A DNA stretch of 64,000 nucleotides from Hymenolepis diminuta (GCA_900708905.1 CAADRB010000024.1:1793399-1857398), one strand, 5' to 3'; shown: positions 22,861 through 36,236, counted from the stretch's first letter. The notes: generated by a model from the letters alone, not told the origin. Program-made: numbers and translations.

Positions 22861-24100
22861 AGAGCTCCGGAAATCCAACCCAACAATCAGTAAAATCTTC
22901 GTCTGGAACGTTCCGGGGAACCCTTCAAAAAATTCCAGAAAGAGCACATTCCAAGTTTCTTGAGTATTCACGCGATATTTCACGTGTTTTTTAAGACTGA
23001 TTCTGTATCCTCCTCTCTTTTAAATTTAGGCATACTTCTGCTTCTCCTAAATAATAAAATTTTAAGTGTGGAATGGAAAACAAAAGGTTTATTGAGCACC
23101 AGCAACAATAGCGAAGTCGAATATGAGAGATAAGATCAGATCCTTGGAGATAGTTCCACCTTTGTTAAATTACCCGGAATCTGTTAGCATAATGTAATAA
23201 CAATAAACATATTATCAGTTAATAGTTAAGGATAGTTAAACACGATTCTGTGCTATTTCAGTTTGGAGGACCAATAATGTCCTGATCTAACATGCCTGAT
23301 ATAACTTTTTTGGGATCCTGAACGGAGATATTTTTATTGAAAGCACTGTAATCTTTAGAAGAAGGCAAAGAAGAAAGATTCAGGACTGAGAATCACTTTT
23401 AGAAAAGGCCCCGAAGAATTTAGAGAGGTATCTTTCAGGCCAATTGGACAGAAGAGTTGTCTGACACTAATCCTTAGTTGAGCGGTAAGATTCTAGAGCC
23501 TCTCCACTGAGGTAATCATGTCCTACTACCCCTCTCTTGATCATTTAAAACAATTGGATTGGGGCCAATGACTTTTATCCAAGAAAATTTAATGGACAAT
23601 CTATGGTTTATTAATCATAAATTAACATATTTGTTAAAATGTACTAAATTACATGGTCGTTGCTCTACATAAATTTTGAGTATTATTAGTGAATTCGAGG
23701 AATTTGTGGCTATTCGGAAGACTTAGTATTTGATCACAAATGGCGATTACACATTATTTATCATCTCCAACGATGTTTCTAGCACATCTACTGCCAATAT
23801 TCCTCTTGTTTCTTCTAATAATTCAACTCAATCTCCGTTTTTAACTGTCCATCCTTTGGCGCTCCCTTTAGGAACTCGGTTTCAGACGGAAAGTGATGAC
23901 ATGAAGTTACATCTATCAATCAGATATGGTGTAAAAGTAACGAATCTTAGGTATTCTATGAAATCTTCCATACCTAAGGTCGTTTCAGCAAGATTTGTCT
24001 CTGAGCCTACCGTGCCCGACCAACAATCAGTTCCGAAATCCTGGACTGGACTTATCCGAGGAATTTCCTATCTAATCCTGGTTTATTCATAGTCAAATTG
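22861..24100. other. AT-rich stretch between two gypsy relics
   Basis: An open frame of 120 codons at 23730-24092 (plus) lacks any recognised motif and sits just before a decayed integrase fragment. It may be retrotransposon debris in part. Nothing else is supported. Confidence 0.4.
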
Positions 24101-24109
24101 ACCTGAGAT

Positions 24110-24390
24110 TATACTCATTAAGTCTACCACAACCGGTACCGTCATTAATAGCCTCCGCCAGGTATTCACCACTCGTGGAATACTGGAAATTATCAAATCC
24201 AAGAATATCACCCAGTTCTCTTTTGCCCGATTTGAGGACCATTATTGTAGTCTAAATATCTTCCTTTTACACTCACCGCCCGGATGAGCAACTTGTTGAC
24301 AAAGTGAAAAGGCAACTTCTCGTATTACCACGAGAGGAGACAGTGGAAGAAAATCTTAATTTTACAATTTAGTTGGTGTCCAAAGGAGGA
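24110..24390 (+). pseudogene. second Ty3/gypsy integrase fragment
   Basis: Across two frames the plus strand reads TTTGTVINSLRQVFTTRGI, then FARFEDHYCSLNIFLLHSPP, then PDEQLVDKVKRQLLVLPREE and VEENLN. This is the usual order of the gypsy integrase core (VINxLRxVFxxxGIPE, FxxFCxxxxIxH, PPYHPQSNGQAERFVDxxKRxLL). The catalytic SDNG motif is degraded and the reading frame is broken, so it is a relic. It may be the displaced 3' end of the relic upstream or an independent copy. Confidence 0.7.
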
Positions 24391-25312
24391 TCTTTAGTCT
24401 CCAAAGCAGGAACAAATGAATGTTCAAATGCTGGCAGAAATGTTCCTAATAATAAGTCTTGCCACGTAGCTGTCTAATCCCCCGGATTAGTCTTTGGAGA
24501 AAGGGCTAAATTATTGTCGAATTCACAGTTATCAAAAGGTGAAAATGTAAAGTTTCTAGCATAAAGGTTTGTCGTAGACAGCTCAAAGCAGACATGGTGC
24601 AGGTGTTTGGCGAGAGGGAGGGTTTGAATTCTGAATCATAATGAATAATCTATTCCACCAATACTAGAACACTAATCTCAATTACCAGACAAGAGAAAAC
24701 ATGAAATCGTATTCCTGGATGCTAGGTTCCATTGACTCTTTTCAAAAGAATGCGTGAAATGAGAAGGTATTGGCAAAATCCTACTGGTGGACTCCTTTGT
24801 TCTCTAGAAGTTTGTTTTATGATCTACGTGAAAAAGGTAGGCTGTGAAGTCATATAAAGTCAAGGATTTCACAAAAAAGAGAGTAAAAATAGTTTAAATA
24901 TCCTATGAAAGACGCTCTGACAATTTAGGGTCAAGACGCAGTAAGGCTCACTCATCCCATTTCCTAAATCCTTCGGCTATTCCTTGAACTGCTTCTACCG
25001 TCCCTTTCGTTTGTATGCTAATCATGGTTAAGAATTGTAAACAATTTTCTTTGCCGTAGGTGCAACTCTTCTGAGTTTTACATTTTTCCATTCTTCCTTC
25101 CTTTTATCTGATCTTAAAACTATTTGAATAACGAAATACGCTATGGCTACACATAATGTATTAAAGGAGGTAGAGCTAAATATATTACTTATCTCAAATC
25201 ATACTATTTACGATTTTTCAAAAACCCTGTCATAAAGCCGTAAAAGAGCAATACGTTTTAATGCGAAAGCACTTTGAAGTTGAAGAATGTAGTTTCGCAG
25301 AATTATAAATCT

Positions 25313-25767
25313 TGCGGGAGTTATTGAACCAAAACCAGATCGTAGAAGATAAGACTATAGCTAGCAGCTGACAACAGCAAACAATGATTCCAAAAAGGGA
25401 ACACAAAGAGTTGTGCGAGTCAAAATATTTTGAACAAACCACCATGAGGAATCGAGTCGGTAAGAGAGAGATAGAGGAGAGAGGGGATGAGAGGGGGCAT
25501 GGGAGTACATAAATGACAATGTGTGTCCACTTTTGGAATACAAAGTGTATATGAAGCACTTAGAAAAAGACGTGCGTGAGGATATGAGTGCAGATGTACT
25601 TTTAACTGAAACGGGAAGGTTACAGAAGAAACAATAATCGATAAACTCGTCTAGACTGACAAAGGGGAGTTTGAGCTATAGGGACATAAAGGAGAAGAAT
25701 CAGCGCATTTTCATAAAGAATATAACTAGAGAGTAACTTTAGAAAATGCGTAGAGAACCATCCTTCA
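25313..25767 (-). mobile_element. LTR-like repeat family B, copy 3, with 4-bp target duplication
   Basis: The minus strand starts TGAAGGATGGTTCTC and contains TTTATCGATT, AGTTAAAAGTACATCTGCAC, GCTGTTGTCAGCTGCTAGC and a diverged 3' end. It is flanked by ATCT on both sides (25309-25312 and 25768-25771), supporting insertion as a discrete unit. Minus-strand open frames inside it also appear in part in copy 1 and are not taken as genes. Confidence 0.7.
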
Positions 25768-25771
25768 ATCT

Positions 25772-28700
25772 CTACCTAAATGGCCTTTTGCTGAGATGGG
25801 GACGTTCCAAATGTATTTGGAAGTAACTCCTCGACTTTTATCGATTTATGTTTAATTTTGCCCAAGTTCTGAGTTAATTAAATAATTTAACCGCCTCTGC
25901 TTCAAATAAATTAGATTTACTCATTAGGATGCATTTTTTTAATCAGGAGCTTTTTAATGAAAGTAATTAAATTAGTTAATTAATTTGGAAGAGAACAATA
26001 TCAATAAAGAGTTAAATTTCCAATTCAATTCGTATCATTCAAATTCATTCAATTTTTGTCCTCAAGTCCTGACGAAAGAAGTCAGAGAACAATTTGAAAA
26101 TTATTCTTGTTGTATCAAGATTTCTTCCCACCGGTTATCAGTAGTCACGCTAATGTACCATTTCCACCTTGAATATGGAAGTTGGAGCAGGAAATTCTGC
26201 TAATCTATGCTTGACAACCTGATTGTACACGAGTAATATATAAAGCCCAGACAATGCTATTATGTTTATCTTGGAACGGGAAAGTGCACAATGAATATCT
26301 TCTCTGTTTGCGATTTCTTATTTGAGCATTAATTTATTTATTAAATTGATCCTCAAAATGACCTGGGGTTTTGAGAAGTCGAGTCACTGGAGTTCTTGAA
26401 ACAGGTTGATTTAATGCCCCGACTTCGATTTAAAAATGTTTTAAGTTGCTTTGTTGTTATAATAAAAACATCTTGTCACCCTTGATGACAAATAAAGTTA
26501 CATGATACATAATAATATGATTCCAACCCGTAAAATCTAATCAGCCTAGTTGAATACAACAAAAAATGAATATTAATCCCCATTTAGTGACCGAAAATTT
26601 CTTCACCAATTTCCGGACTTCTGAAATCTTTCAGCCAGACTTATTATTGCTTATCCACAAGTTTCGGTCGTAAAGTACCCATTCTTGATATTATTAAATG
26701 AAGTAAAAGGATAAATCAAAGTTAAACAAACAAACAAGCAAACAAATTACAAAACATATATATTAGCAAATGCCTATTTTATTCAATTTTTCAAAATTGG
26801 GTCTGTTAAGATATTCAATTTAAGTAAATAAAATTACTGTATTGTTAGACCTTGTGCGATAATGGCTTGGTGATCAACTCGCTCGTCTGCAGCGTCAGGA
26901 GTCACGATGTGGACGCTCATAGGTGCAATTCTAGCATTGGAAATGACTAGCAGCACTACTTGCTTCTGGTCAGTTTGAGGTGCGGTAGAGTATGAGTTCC
27001 CTCTGAGACGCTTTCTATCTAATTTAGTAAACAGAGTTTTTTGTTATATTTTATCTTGTACTCCCCGTAAATCTCGCTTCTATCTCATACTCCTTAATCA
27101 TTATGCATCTATAACAATGAAAGTGGCGTCACCACCCAATCGTTAATGCTTTCTTTTGTTGCAAAATGCACAAATGTTCATTTCTGTAAACCAACTCCGA
27201 CGCAATCACTTTCGTCCACCTTCAAATTTCATATCTAACCCAAATTAACTTCATAATTCCTTTAATCTCTGAGGAGCAACAAGACACCAATAAGAGGTCT
27301 AGAAAATTTACATTTACATTTACATTCAATGGTTGTCTCCTTTCCTATTCACAGATATCGTTCTTCCTCCCTCTGTTCAAGCTATCTTTTCAATAAGAAC
27401 GCTAAGTACTCATTTTATTTAAATGAAATTGACTAAGTACATTTTTTAAAAGGCATCCGACCGCTTACACTTAATTTGAATATTTTAAAAATGTTCTCAA
27501 CATTTTTATTCACATTGATTCAAGCAGCATCTTGGACTTTATTAGAGGGGTTAGGTAAAGGCTAACAACATTATTGTCAATTCATTGTTATTTCAGTCAT
27601 AAAATTAACATACGCACGATGTGTAAGCTATTCATAGATAACCCCATTGTTCCCAGATGGACGCTTTCAGTTGCTATCGAATGAATTAAATGACATGGAT
27701 TAAGTAAATCTTTTCTGCATCTGTCTATTTATTTAGCCGTTCCATCTATTTGTTCAAAACGATATGTTCGCCTACATTAGACAGAATGAAGCAATCTTTT
27801 AATTCTACATTTGATGAAGTAAAAACTGAAATGTGAGGACGGTATTCAGGAGAGCGATGTTAAATGATGGGAAGAATAATCCTTTAGAGTTAAGATAAAT
27901 GACTTATTCATTGCTTTTATTAAATTACTTTGAGTCCCTGTTATTTCTTGAATGTTTTCTTCCTTAGATGACTACTCAATCTGAGGCGGTTTGATCACTT
28001 GTACATTTCAACTTCCAATTATTCATTTGACAGCTTTAGAAGTTAGACGAAACACTCACCAATCTCAAATTTTATTTTCAATGTCAGGATTGCAGAAATA
28101 TTGTCACAGTATAAATTGAAGTGTCAAAAGTGAGTTAATTTCTCATGAGATTATATAATTTTCATCAATCATTGGCCAGTAATATCTACTGCTTACAGAT
28201 AAATGGGTTAGTTAAAGTGCATTTAGTATCCTCATTTAGAAATCGCCAAGGCCAAAATAGACCCCAAACGATCATAAAGCGAAAAAAAAGGGAAAAGAGA
28301 AGGATATCTGCTTTTACTGAAGCGTTAAGAACTACAAGCGTTTACAATCCGCATATTTTCTGCCTCACTGATCGGAATGAACTCACTTAAATGTCATCTA
28401 CTTTTTAGACTCATTCTCCGACTATCATTCCTGTTCTGTAATGTTGCAATCAAGTTCTCTGATAGCATCCTGCCAGTACTTTGGCTATTATAAGAAAAAA
28501 AGTACTGAAATTAATTAGTTAATTCATTAATTAATAAAGGGGTTGACGTTACGGCTGTGAGAATGATGAAACCAAAGAGTTAGGAATGCAAGTTGAGAAC
28601 GTTCGCTTATGATAGGGCGCGCTGTACTCATATGCATCCGAAAGCTAAATGAAACTCTTTTTCGGTACCTTAATTTTATTTCCTTCTTCTCTGTCCCCTC

Positions 28701-29217
28701 TCCCTAACCCCTAATTGGACCAGCTAATCATTCCGTGAGTCCAGATGTATTCTCGCGATAAATATTACATTTTTCGCCTTTTCGAGACATAATTAATACG
28801 TGAAAATTTTATTTAAAATATGAAATGAGCAAAATAAGGATAAATAAGATTATTGTTCGAGAGGAAAGGTAAATGGACGAGATGGATTAAAGTTACCCCT
28901 TTTGAGCTTACCTCTTAGATCTCATGACTTATTTCTCATTGGTCAATCACGCCTGCTTCTTAATACGCCCCCAAACCTCAAGTCAATCATAAATCGCTTC
29001 TATAACATTAAGTACTCGTTAAAAGTACCTTTCGTTTAAAAATACAGAATGTTCTAGAGCAAGAAATTCTCTTGCTCAGCCTTGGTGGCGTTTTACGTGT
29101 AAGTGCATTTATCAGCAGGGTAATCGTAATCACGTACATTTATTATGATATCGCTGGATCTGTGCCCATCAACGTACGCTTATCACCAAGCACACTTATT
29201 GCAGGCTAAACACCAGG
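25772..29217. other. AT-rich intergenic region without assigned gene
   Basis: No exon with convincing homology was seen. A weak homeodomain-like fragment at about 28238-28390 (plus) is treated as a finding. The rest consists of short random open frames and simple sequence such as (AAAC)n near 26729-26750. Confidence 0.45.
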
Positions 29218-29375
29218 GTACAAAGAGTATGAAGCAAACAAAGGAGTTAATAAAGATACAACTGTAAGGTGACTTAGTAGAGAGATAGGAAGAGAGGATT
29301 TCTAAATCAGAAGACAGGAGGAGATGGCTAATGAATCTGACTGTAGGAGTTAAGAAGATGGGAATTGCGTAAATA
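29218..29375 (+). repeat. dispersed repeat family D, copy 1
   Basis: It shares with 33100-33245, in the same orientation, the blocks AGCAAACAAAGGA, AGAGAGATAG.AAGAGA, TTCTAAA, GAAGACA and CTGACTGT.GGAGTTAA. Length is about 150 bp and copies are diverged by short indels. No coding capacity or tRNA-like head was recognised. Confidence 0.5.
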
Positions 29376-29429
29376 TGTCACAAAATGTGACAACACCAAT
29401 CAAATATTTAAAATTTTCTGTTTTCTCAT

Positions 29430-29614
29430 TCATTCTTGAGCATTATTCTCTAATGATACTGTGTTTATTCCTATACTACGACCATACATGCTTATCTGGG
29501 AACTTTCAGTGTACCGAAATTTGATTTTTTGCAATACCGAAGTATTCAATTCTGAGTTGTTAAAACCGAACTGGTAAGGATCAAAATCGGCACAATGTTT
29601 GCAATCCCCGGTTC
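29430..29614 (-). CDS. candidate terminal exon of an unassigned minus-strand gene
   Basis: I do not recognise the protein. After an acceptor-like ATGTCAG (ending 29615) the frame reads GTGDCKHCADFDPYQFGF, SELNTSVLQKIKFRYTESS and ISMYGRSIGINTVSLENNAQ and then stops at 29430-29432. The composition is protein-like, with a CxxC pair and no low complexity. It needs one leading base from an upstream exon. The exon candidate at 30227-30374 leaves two bases, so at least one further exon would have to lie between them, or the two are unrelated. Confidence 0.35.
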
Positions 29615-30226
29615 CTGACATGTTATACAAAAATAAGTAATAAATCAATTTATATTTAAGATTGTGAAACAAATAATGAATATATTTTACAATCAGTCTT
29701 ACAAGTTCAGGACTTGAAAATCCGTGGATTCAATTGCGAATCGATGTGGAGTAAAGATGAATAAAGCCAGATCAATAGTGTTCATCCCCAATCTACATGT
29801 GTACCATTTCAGAACGAAGGTTATCAAACATTTCATATAATATACTGCATTTGGAATGCATTAATTTTTCAAAATCAGATTATTTTAAAGCGATATTCTT
29901 TCAGCAAAACATTTTAAATAACCTGAGAACTGGAGATTACTGGCTGACTTCCAGTAGGGCCATACTTTTATGAATTTAATTATTTCTAAAGGCGCTGGCC
30001 CATTGTTGGCGCTTTGAAACGTGCTTCCTCTTAATGGATAATAATTAAGGGAATTGAGAATTGATTTATCTTGAAAAGAACGTCATATTGTGGGGGCTTA
30101 ATTGCTTTTTTGAAGAGAAGAAGGATTTCTCAAATTAGGCTTGGAAGCAGCGAGAAATTCAGGTCATCAGAAGAGCTTCACTTAATTTAAAATGAGAACT
30201 TACTAGGTTTTCAACTATCTGCTTAC

Positions 30227-30374
30227 TGAGCACAGGTAATTACATCGTGCATCAATACTTCCAAATCTCTAATATTAGTGACTGAATGTGAGTTCTTCGC
30301 CAAGGTGTACAAAGCTTTCTCGAATGCTTGAACAAATGAGCGGTTGGTTCTGTCTTCCGAATATACTTTTGCTT
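30227..30374 (-). CDS. candidate internal exon, unassigned minus-strand gene
   Basis: It is flanked by an acceptor TTTACTTAG (ending 30375) and a GTAAGC donor at 30226. The single open frame between them reads AKVYSEDRTNRSFVQAFEKA and LYTLAKNSHSVTNIRDLEVL, ending MHDVITCA. It is amphipathic and helix-rich, with codon use like the assigned exons. No family is recognised. Good splice sites on both sides of an uninterrupted frame make it more credible than neighbouring open frames. Confidence 0.35.
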
Positions 30375-32285
30375 CTAAGTAAAGTATTTTCTAATTTCGT
30401 CAATCCATCAGAGTTGAATGACCAGTTGATTGAGTTTAGAGGTTGATTGTGCTTTTTTCGGTAAATATGATATTTAGTAAGAACATTCGGCTTGAGTGAT
30501 CACCACCTGTTGAGCTCTGCCAAGCTAGAATTTCTGCTATCTAATATCATATAATAGTTAATCGACTTTTTCAGCCTTGGAAGAGAGGATGAATTGCAGT
30601 GACAAGGGCAATGATAAACTTAAACAATCGATCAATAAGGACCAAATACTGTAGAGAAAAGTCCCCCAGTGATCCAAGTATCGATCTATGAAATTTGACA
30701 TTTTAAACATGTACAACCCTATTAAGGATACATTTTACGACCCGAAGTCAAAAATCAGATGGCACCTCCCCTCCCCTTTTATCGTCCATTGAACCGATTG
30801 CAGTTGCTTATCCAGAATTAAGAATTGTAATATCTTCTGTCTTGTTGTGGGTTAAAAAACTAATAACGTCTTGCACATCTGCTATTCAAACGGAAGATAT
30901 TTGATTCTGGTTGTGATTTTCTGATATGACGTTAAGAATTTCAAATTGTACTACAAACCGGTTCTTGACAGATCTCAGAAAGTCAAGCGTTGTACATCGA
31001 AGTACAAATTCAATGAGAGATGGTGATTAATTAATTTCGGAGACGGATATGAGTAGCAAAAGTTCAAAACAAGAACAAATATGTTATATTCAGCAGATGC
31101 AATTTTACTAAATGGCAGATCACTTAGACATTTTATTCGAGTTATCAAATGTCGAGTTGCCATGAAAGTACGAGTTCGGTTATTCAATTGACAGCGTGGC
31201 TGAAAATTGATGGGACACAAATATCTGTCTAATATTATCAAAACAGTCACACCTGAAGCAAGTTTTTGTTCTCTCTAGACCTTTTTTATGCAGGTTAGGT
31301 GAAATTTATTGTCAAAAAAAGAGATCAGATCTAGATAATGGATAATAATTCCAAAAAATTCTCTCCTTGTAAATTTGGCTCGGTGTAATTCATCTCTTAA
31401 GTGGAAAATTTTACTAACAAACAACTATAATTTACCCGAATGCAAGAGAATTAGAGAGGAGAGAGGATGTTATATTTCCGTTCCCACACTTGGTGTCAGA
31501 ATCTGGCGAAAACTCGGCAAAGCGAAAGGTATCTATTATCTCAATAAAGAGACATATTAATTTAATGGAAAAGAGTTGTTTGAGTTAAATGTCTTCCAGT
31601 TTTTTCTCCTGAATATAAGCAAATATGACAGTAGTAAACTTTGATGGACAGCCAGCATTATTACAGTAGCAGCGACATATAGTAGCAACGCAGTTATGCT
31701 AATTCTACTGATGATGATGGGTAAAAGCCCAAATTTTGAGATATCTTCCATTCGAAAAGAGGCGAACTCTTTTAACTAGCATAAAAGTTTCTGATATGAA
31801 GTAGCTTTGACTTAATAAAGTTCACTTGAGCATACTGAGAGGGAATTAGTTTGTATAAGGTACAGGATAAAATATTCAACTTGCGTTTAGCGATATCCAT
31901 CTCCTGCATACTAAGACATATTCTAATCTATCCTTGGATTCGATTCTAAACAAATATTCGACAAATTGCCAAAATACCTACCTATATTCTCTAATCTGAG
32001 CTAATCATAAAAGATCTCAAACTTCACAAACCGAATTTCATCAAAAATTCCGATGCCAGTTACTCGATTAGAATTATATGTATTAACTGAATGCCTCTGA
32101 ATCGCTCTAGGAATTAAAAGAGCTTGAATGATTGTAATTAATGGGACTATTCTAAAATCTACATAAAAGACAACCAGATGTGATAATTTTACTGAAATTA
32201 CACGAACTACAGTAAATATGACATATTATTTACGCCGAAAAATGGAAATTGAAGAATATTCATGAAACGAATGGGAAAGAAACGG
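30375..32285. other. AT-rich stretch without assigned gene
   Basis: Short open frames on both strands (for example 31375-31560 plus and 30975-31250 minus) have no recognised motif and no convincing pair of splice sites. They may include exons of the unassigned minus-strand gene, but none can be supported. Confidence 0.4.
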
Positions 32286-32599
32286 TGTGTGGAGTTCGAG
32301 TGCGGAGACCTCATCACCCAATCAGCAATCAATATCCCTGCAGCTTGGCGTTGTTTGTATTTAAGGATCAAGCCCATGGACAGCTACTCATAAGGAAACT
32401 CCGTTCGCTTAAAGTTCTTACTATCTCATCGTTTACGGATCAATAAACCCTCTCTACTCAACACCTTTCTTGTTCTCCCTACTTTGGGCGCAGCCTAGCT
32501 GATTTTGGGAGCAAATTTATAATAGAGGAATCTGCTAGACGCTGTCTGGACTGTTTAGGAGAGTTACCTAGCTGCAGCAAAAGGCCTATTGATATAACA
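32286..32599 (-). mobile_element. LTR-like repeat family A, copy 2
   Basis: It is an inverted copy of the ATM-intron element at 12304-12613. On the minus strand it begins TGTTATATCAATAGGCC and ends near GAACTCCACACA, with the same internal blocks including TTGATCCGTAAACGATGAGA. Similarity extends end to end, so both are full-length units about 310 bp long. No flanking coding region or partner LTR was seen. Confidence 0.6.
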
Positions 32600-33099
32600 T
32601 CCACTAGAGTTGCATTAAACTTTCCACTTCTACTTCTATTTCCTTGACCGTTATTGTTTGGCGGATAATAAAACTTTCACAGACATATACTAATAAGAAG
32701 TCACGACATATTCGCCACTAAAAACCTCCTACTGACTCTGAATTTTTGTTCACATTTAACAATCTTGAATAAAATAATCCCATGTCTGATGGAAAAAGAG
32801 ACAAATGTATGGGTGATCTAATTTTAAGCCCAAGGAATTCCAGAAATTAATCTAGAAGAATGCGAACCACGAAGAGTGAAGTTGAAATGGCACAAGTTTA
32901 AAAATATAATTCATCAAAAATTTTGCATTTTACTTTACTTACTTACTTAATGTAAAGTAAATGTATCCTAAGAAAAACAGTTAAGATAAAACAGAATTTT
33001 AAATAAAATGAGAAGCAAAAATTCGTGTTTTAACAAACTTTTGGTTAATTTTACAATGTATGCGCATCTGTTGACTAATTACCCCAAGGTCACTAAATG

Positions 33100-33245
33100 T
33101 AAAGCTATAAAGAGTAAGGAGCAAACAAAGGACTTGACAGAGAGATAGAAAGAGAAAGCTTCTAAACGGGAAGACAAGAGAAGCTGCAAATAGAGGGAGC
33201 TCGCTGAAGAACCTGACTGTTGGAGTTAACAGGTAGGAGTTGGAG
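33100..33245 (+). repeat. dispersed repeat family D, copy 2
   Basis: Direct partner of 29218-29375, about 3.9 kb away. Shared blocks include GGAGCAAACAAAGGA, GAGAGATAGAAAGAGA, TCTAAA, GAAGACA and CTGACTGTTGGAGTTAA. It lies in otherwise featureless AT-rich DNA. Confidence 0.5.
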
Positions 33246-36236
33246 AAGAGAGCCGAATCGGTGAGTGGTTGCTAGACTCGGGCAAAGTAATCGAATAGAT
33301 AAAAAGCCGGTAAATGCAAATGAAATGGTTGAAAGACAGTTGATATCCATCTGGGATTTTAAAAATAGGGCATGGCAATTAAGGGGTTGAAAAGGGCGGA
33401 TACTGTTTATGGCTCCATGGGAGTTTTGATGGGCGTGCTGATGTACTCAGAACGATAAAATCTTACCGGTTGATTGGCGTTCCGACAGTTGCCAGGCTGT
33501 CTAGTAAGTAATAGCTCGGACCGCAGAAACTGTCAATCATGGACAAAATCTGAAGATTTAATTAGAAAACTCTCTTTAATCTAAGTTATTCAAATGAATA
33601 CACATTACTGATATTAATTGAAATCCTTCAATTAATCCTATGTTACATTTCAGGGTAACTTTAACATATGAGCAATGTCACAGTCCCTGCAACCTCACCA
33701 ATCTTTTGTGCTTTCCGTAAAGTCAGAGAAGGCTCAAGTTTATTTGATACTGACATAAACGTAGAAAACATTTGAATTTTCAAACTTGATGAAATGGACA
33801 ACCATCTGGTAGGAAGAAGACAGAGGTGGTAGGCAAAATATTTATATTAGAAGAGAAGAAAGGAGAATGTTGACAATTAGCTTGAAATTTGTGTGTTGTT
33901 TGTTGTGTCATTCTATATTTGGCGTTATTGGGAGGAGAGAGCGGGATCTCCAGGTTCTAAATTAAAATGATCACATTTTCTTTGGGGATACATATTTTCC
34001 ATGCACCGGAACGAATTTTATGCGCTTTGTTTCGTGGAGTTAAGCATCGATTTTGGATCCCCACATTTGTGTCTGGAACTACAATCTCGCAATTTGTGGC
34101 TAATGTGACAGTGTGTCATTTTCCACTTAGTCCAACCTGTATAAGAGTTACAGATTGATGAGATAAAATTTTAATTTTATTACTGATTATTTTAACGTAT
34201 CCCCTAACGTATCCCCCTTTGTCATAAGATTAAATTAGGCAAGTGTAATCTGATAACCAGACCTTTATTAATGAAAATATGATTCTATTTATATCTTGGT
34301 TGACCTCGTCATGTCGTGACCTCTGATAGGAAATACGAAGGAATAACGTAGGGATAACGTGGAATTGCACTTCCGATCCACGCCACAGTATTTTTTCACC
34401 TCCCTATTATCGATCTCTTTTATGAGCTGATGAGATCATAATGAAATCTCAGTGAGCATCTAGAAATATTGCAGAGGTAGTCAAAAGTAAAAATATGCTT
34501 GTCAACCCGTCCATCAGCATTCTTTTCTATGCTTTGATAATACGACGAATTTCTATGCTCATTGAATTAGTCATTAAATTTGTGACCTGGGCGTCGAACA
34601 ACCAATGTAATCAATTATTTATCTGCCGATTTCGCGGAGAATTGTCAATTTTTTGATGAAATGCATAGGAAGCGGTTCAGTGGAACTTTAAAATATTATA
34701 TTATGGGATCTTTTAAGAAAAAACTTTCAAGAGTATAAGAAGGCATAGCTACAGATTCCGGACAGAAGTTATGAACCTTATGGAAGTTTAAAAAATCCCT
34801 TCAAAGGAAAATTTTTGTTCATAAACGTAAAATTACGAACATTTATCATACTTGTAAGTAATTTGTATCAATATTAATACCACAGCAACGCTGAAATCTT
34901 TCGCAGTGCTTAATCAGTGGAAGTATCTGAACAATGAGAACGAAAAGGATCCTTATGGGGATGAAAGGGGACAGCATTAGATATTGAAACCGCGAAAGTA
35001 AGAGTTTTGCTTTAACTGAATTTTTTTCGTAACAAAAATTGTTCACAGTGTCGTGTCACAATATTACAGAGTTTAAGTTCCATGATTTGTCCCAGGTTTC
35101 AGAATGAATCCATATCTGCAATATCTGGAGCTCAGCGATCAACTCATTTTATTAAGTGGTCACATCCACAAGTTTATATCCTTATATTATGCGATATTTT
35201 ACGAGCTCGATGTGTTTTTTATGATAATTGATGAGAAGTTAACAAGTGATTTGATGAAGTAGTTAATGATAGCTTTGCTAGTACCCGCATTGTGGGCTTT
35301 TATTTGGGAAAGCGAAAAATCAGTCAGAATTCCAGCTCGCAAGATTTTTTCACTTGGTTCCCCCCAATTTAGATAAAATCAGAAATCGTAAACCACAGGA
35401 TTCTCATTATCTAGGAGATAAAATTCTGCAAATAAATAAATAAATAAATCATAATATATATCGAGATAATTATTATTGGCCTTTAAAGAATATTGAAAAT
35501 ATTTCTCCACTTTATAGATATCACATTCTAAATGGAGTTATGGGTCGAATGAAGTATCTCCAATAGAATTGGTTTATGGAATTTTCCGAGGTTAGTTGCA
35601 AGAATTTAAACTCATGCGAAGTCAAATTTAATTAACTAATCACTTCAACACCCATTTTTCATTACCTTATTGGTCTGATTTAATGATTAAATTGGACCAA
35701 TGAAATTCAGATTGTTAGCAGAAAAATATTTGATGAACAGAGAGAAAACTAAAAAAATGTTCGCTAGAATTTTTACTTAAAAACATTAATCATTATTATT
35801 TATTATAAATCTATGTTTACTTTTTTATTCAGATAATTTATAATATTACGTCAAGATTAATAAAACATGCATTTCTTCCTCACAATTCGTTAAATGATAG
35901 GTTAGATGGATTCCACTTCTAATACGAACTTAAGTGAAGGAAATATGTAGGTTAAAATTTCTTTGATAAAACGGTGGACCAATACCAACACCTGAACCAG
36001 TTTGATTGGTGCTTCTGCAGAGTTTGAACTTTTATTGGCTACAGCTGTTTGGAAGATGTGTGCGCGCAAAGGCAAAAACACCATACGAATACCACCACCA
36101 CTATCGTCACTTTACCTATCACTGTTGTGCTTAGAAGTCGTTTTAAAAACGCAACTTTTCCTCGTCTTCTTTCGCATCACTAAAAGTGAGGAAAGGACAA
36201 ATCAGCCATAAAATGCGTGACTGAAAACTCCCCAGG
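33246..36236. other. AT-rich spacer upstream of the DEG/ENaC gene
   Basis: No gene recognised. A hydrophobic minus-strand frame at 34846-35046 and a plus-strand frame at 33967-34158 lack motifs and convincing splice sites. The channel-gene promoter should lie near 36.0-36.2 kb, but no core motif is evident. Confidence 0.45.

Noticed and set aside
25361..25559. Hydrophobic minus-strand open frames resembling a small membrane protein
   Set aside because: They lie inside LTR-like family B copy 3, and related peptides arise in copy 1 from the repeat sequence itself.
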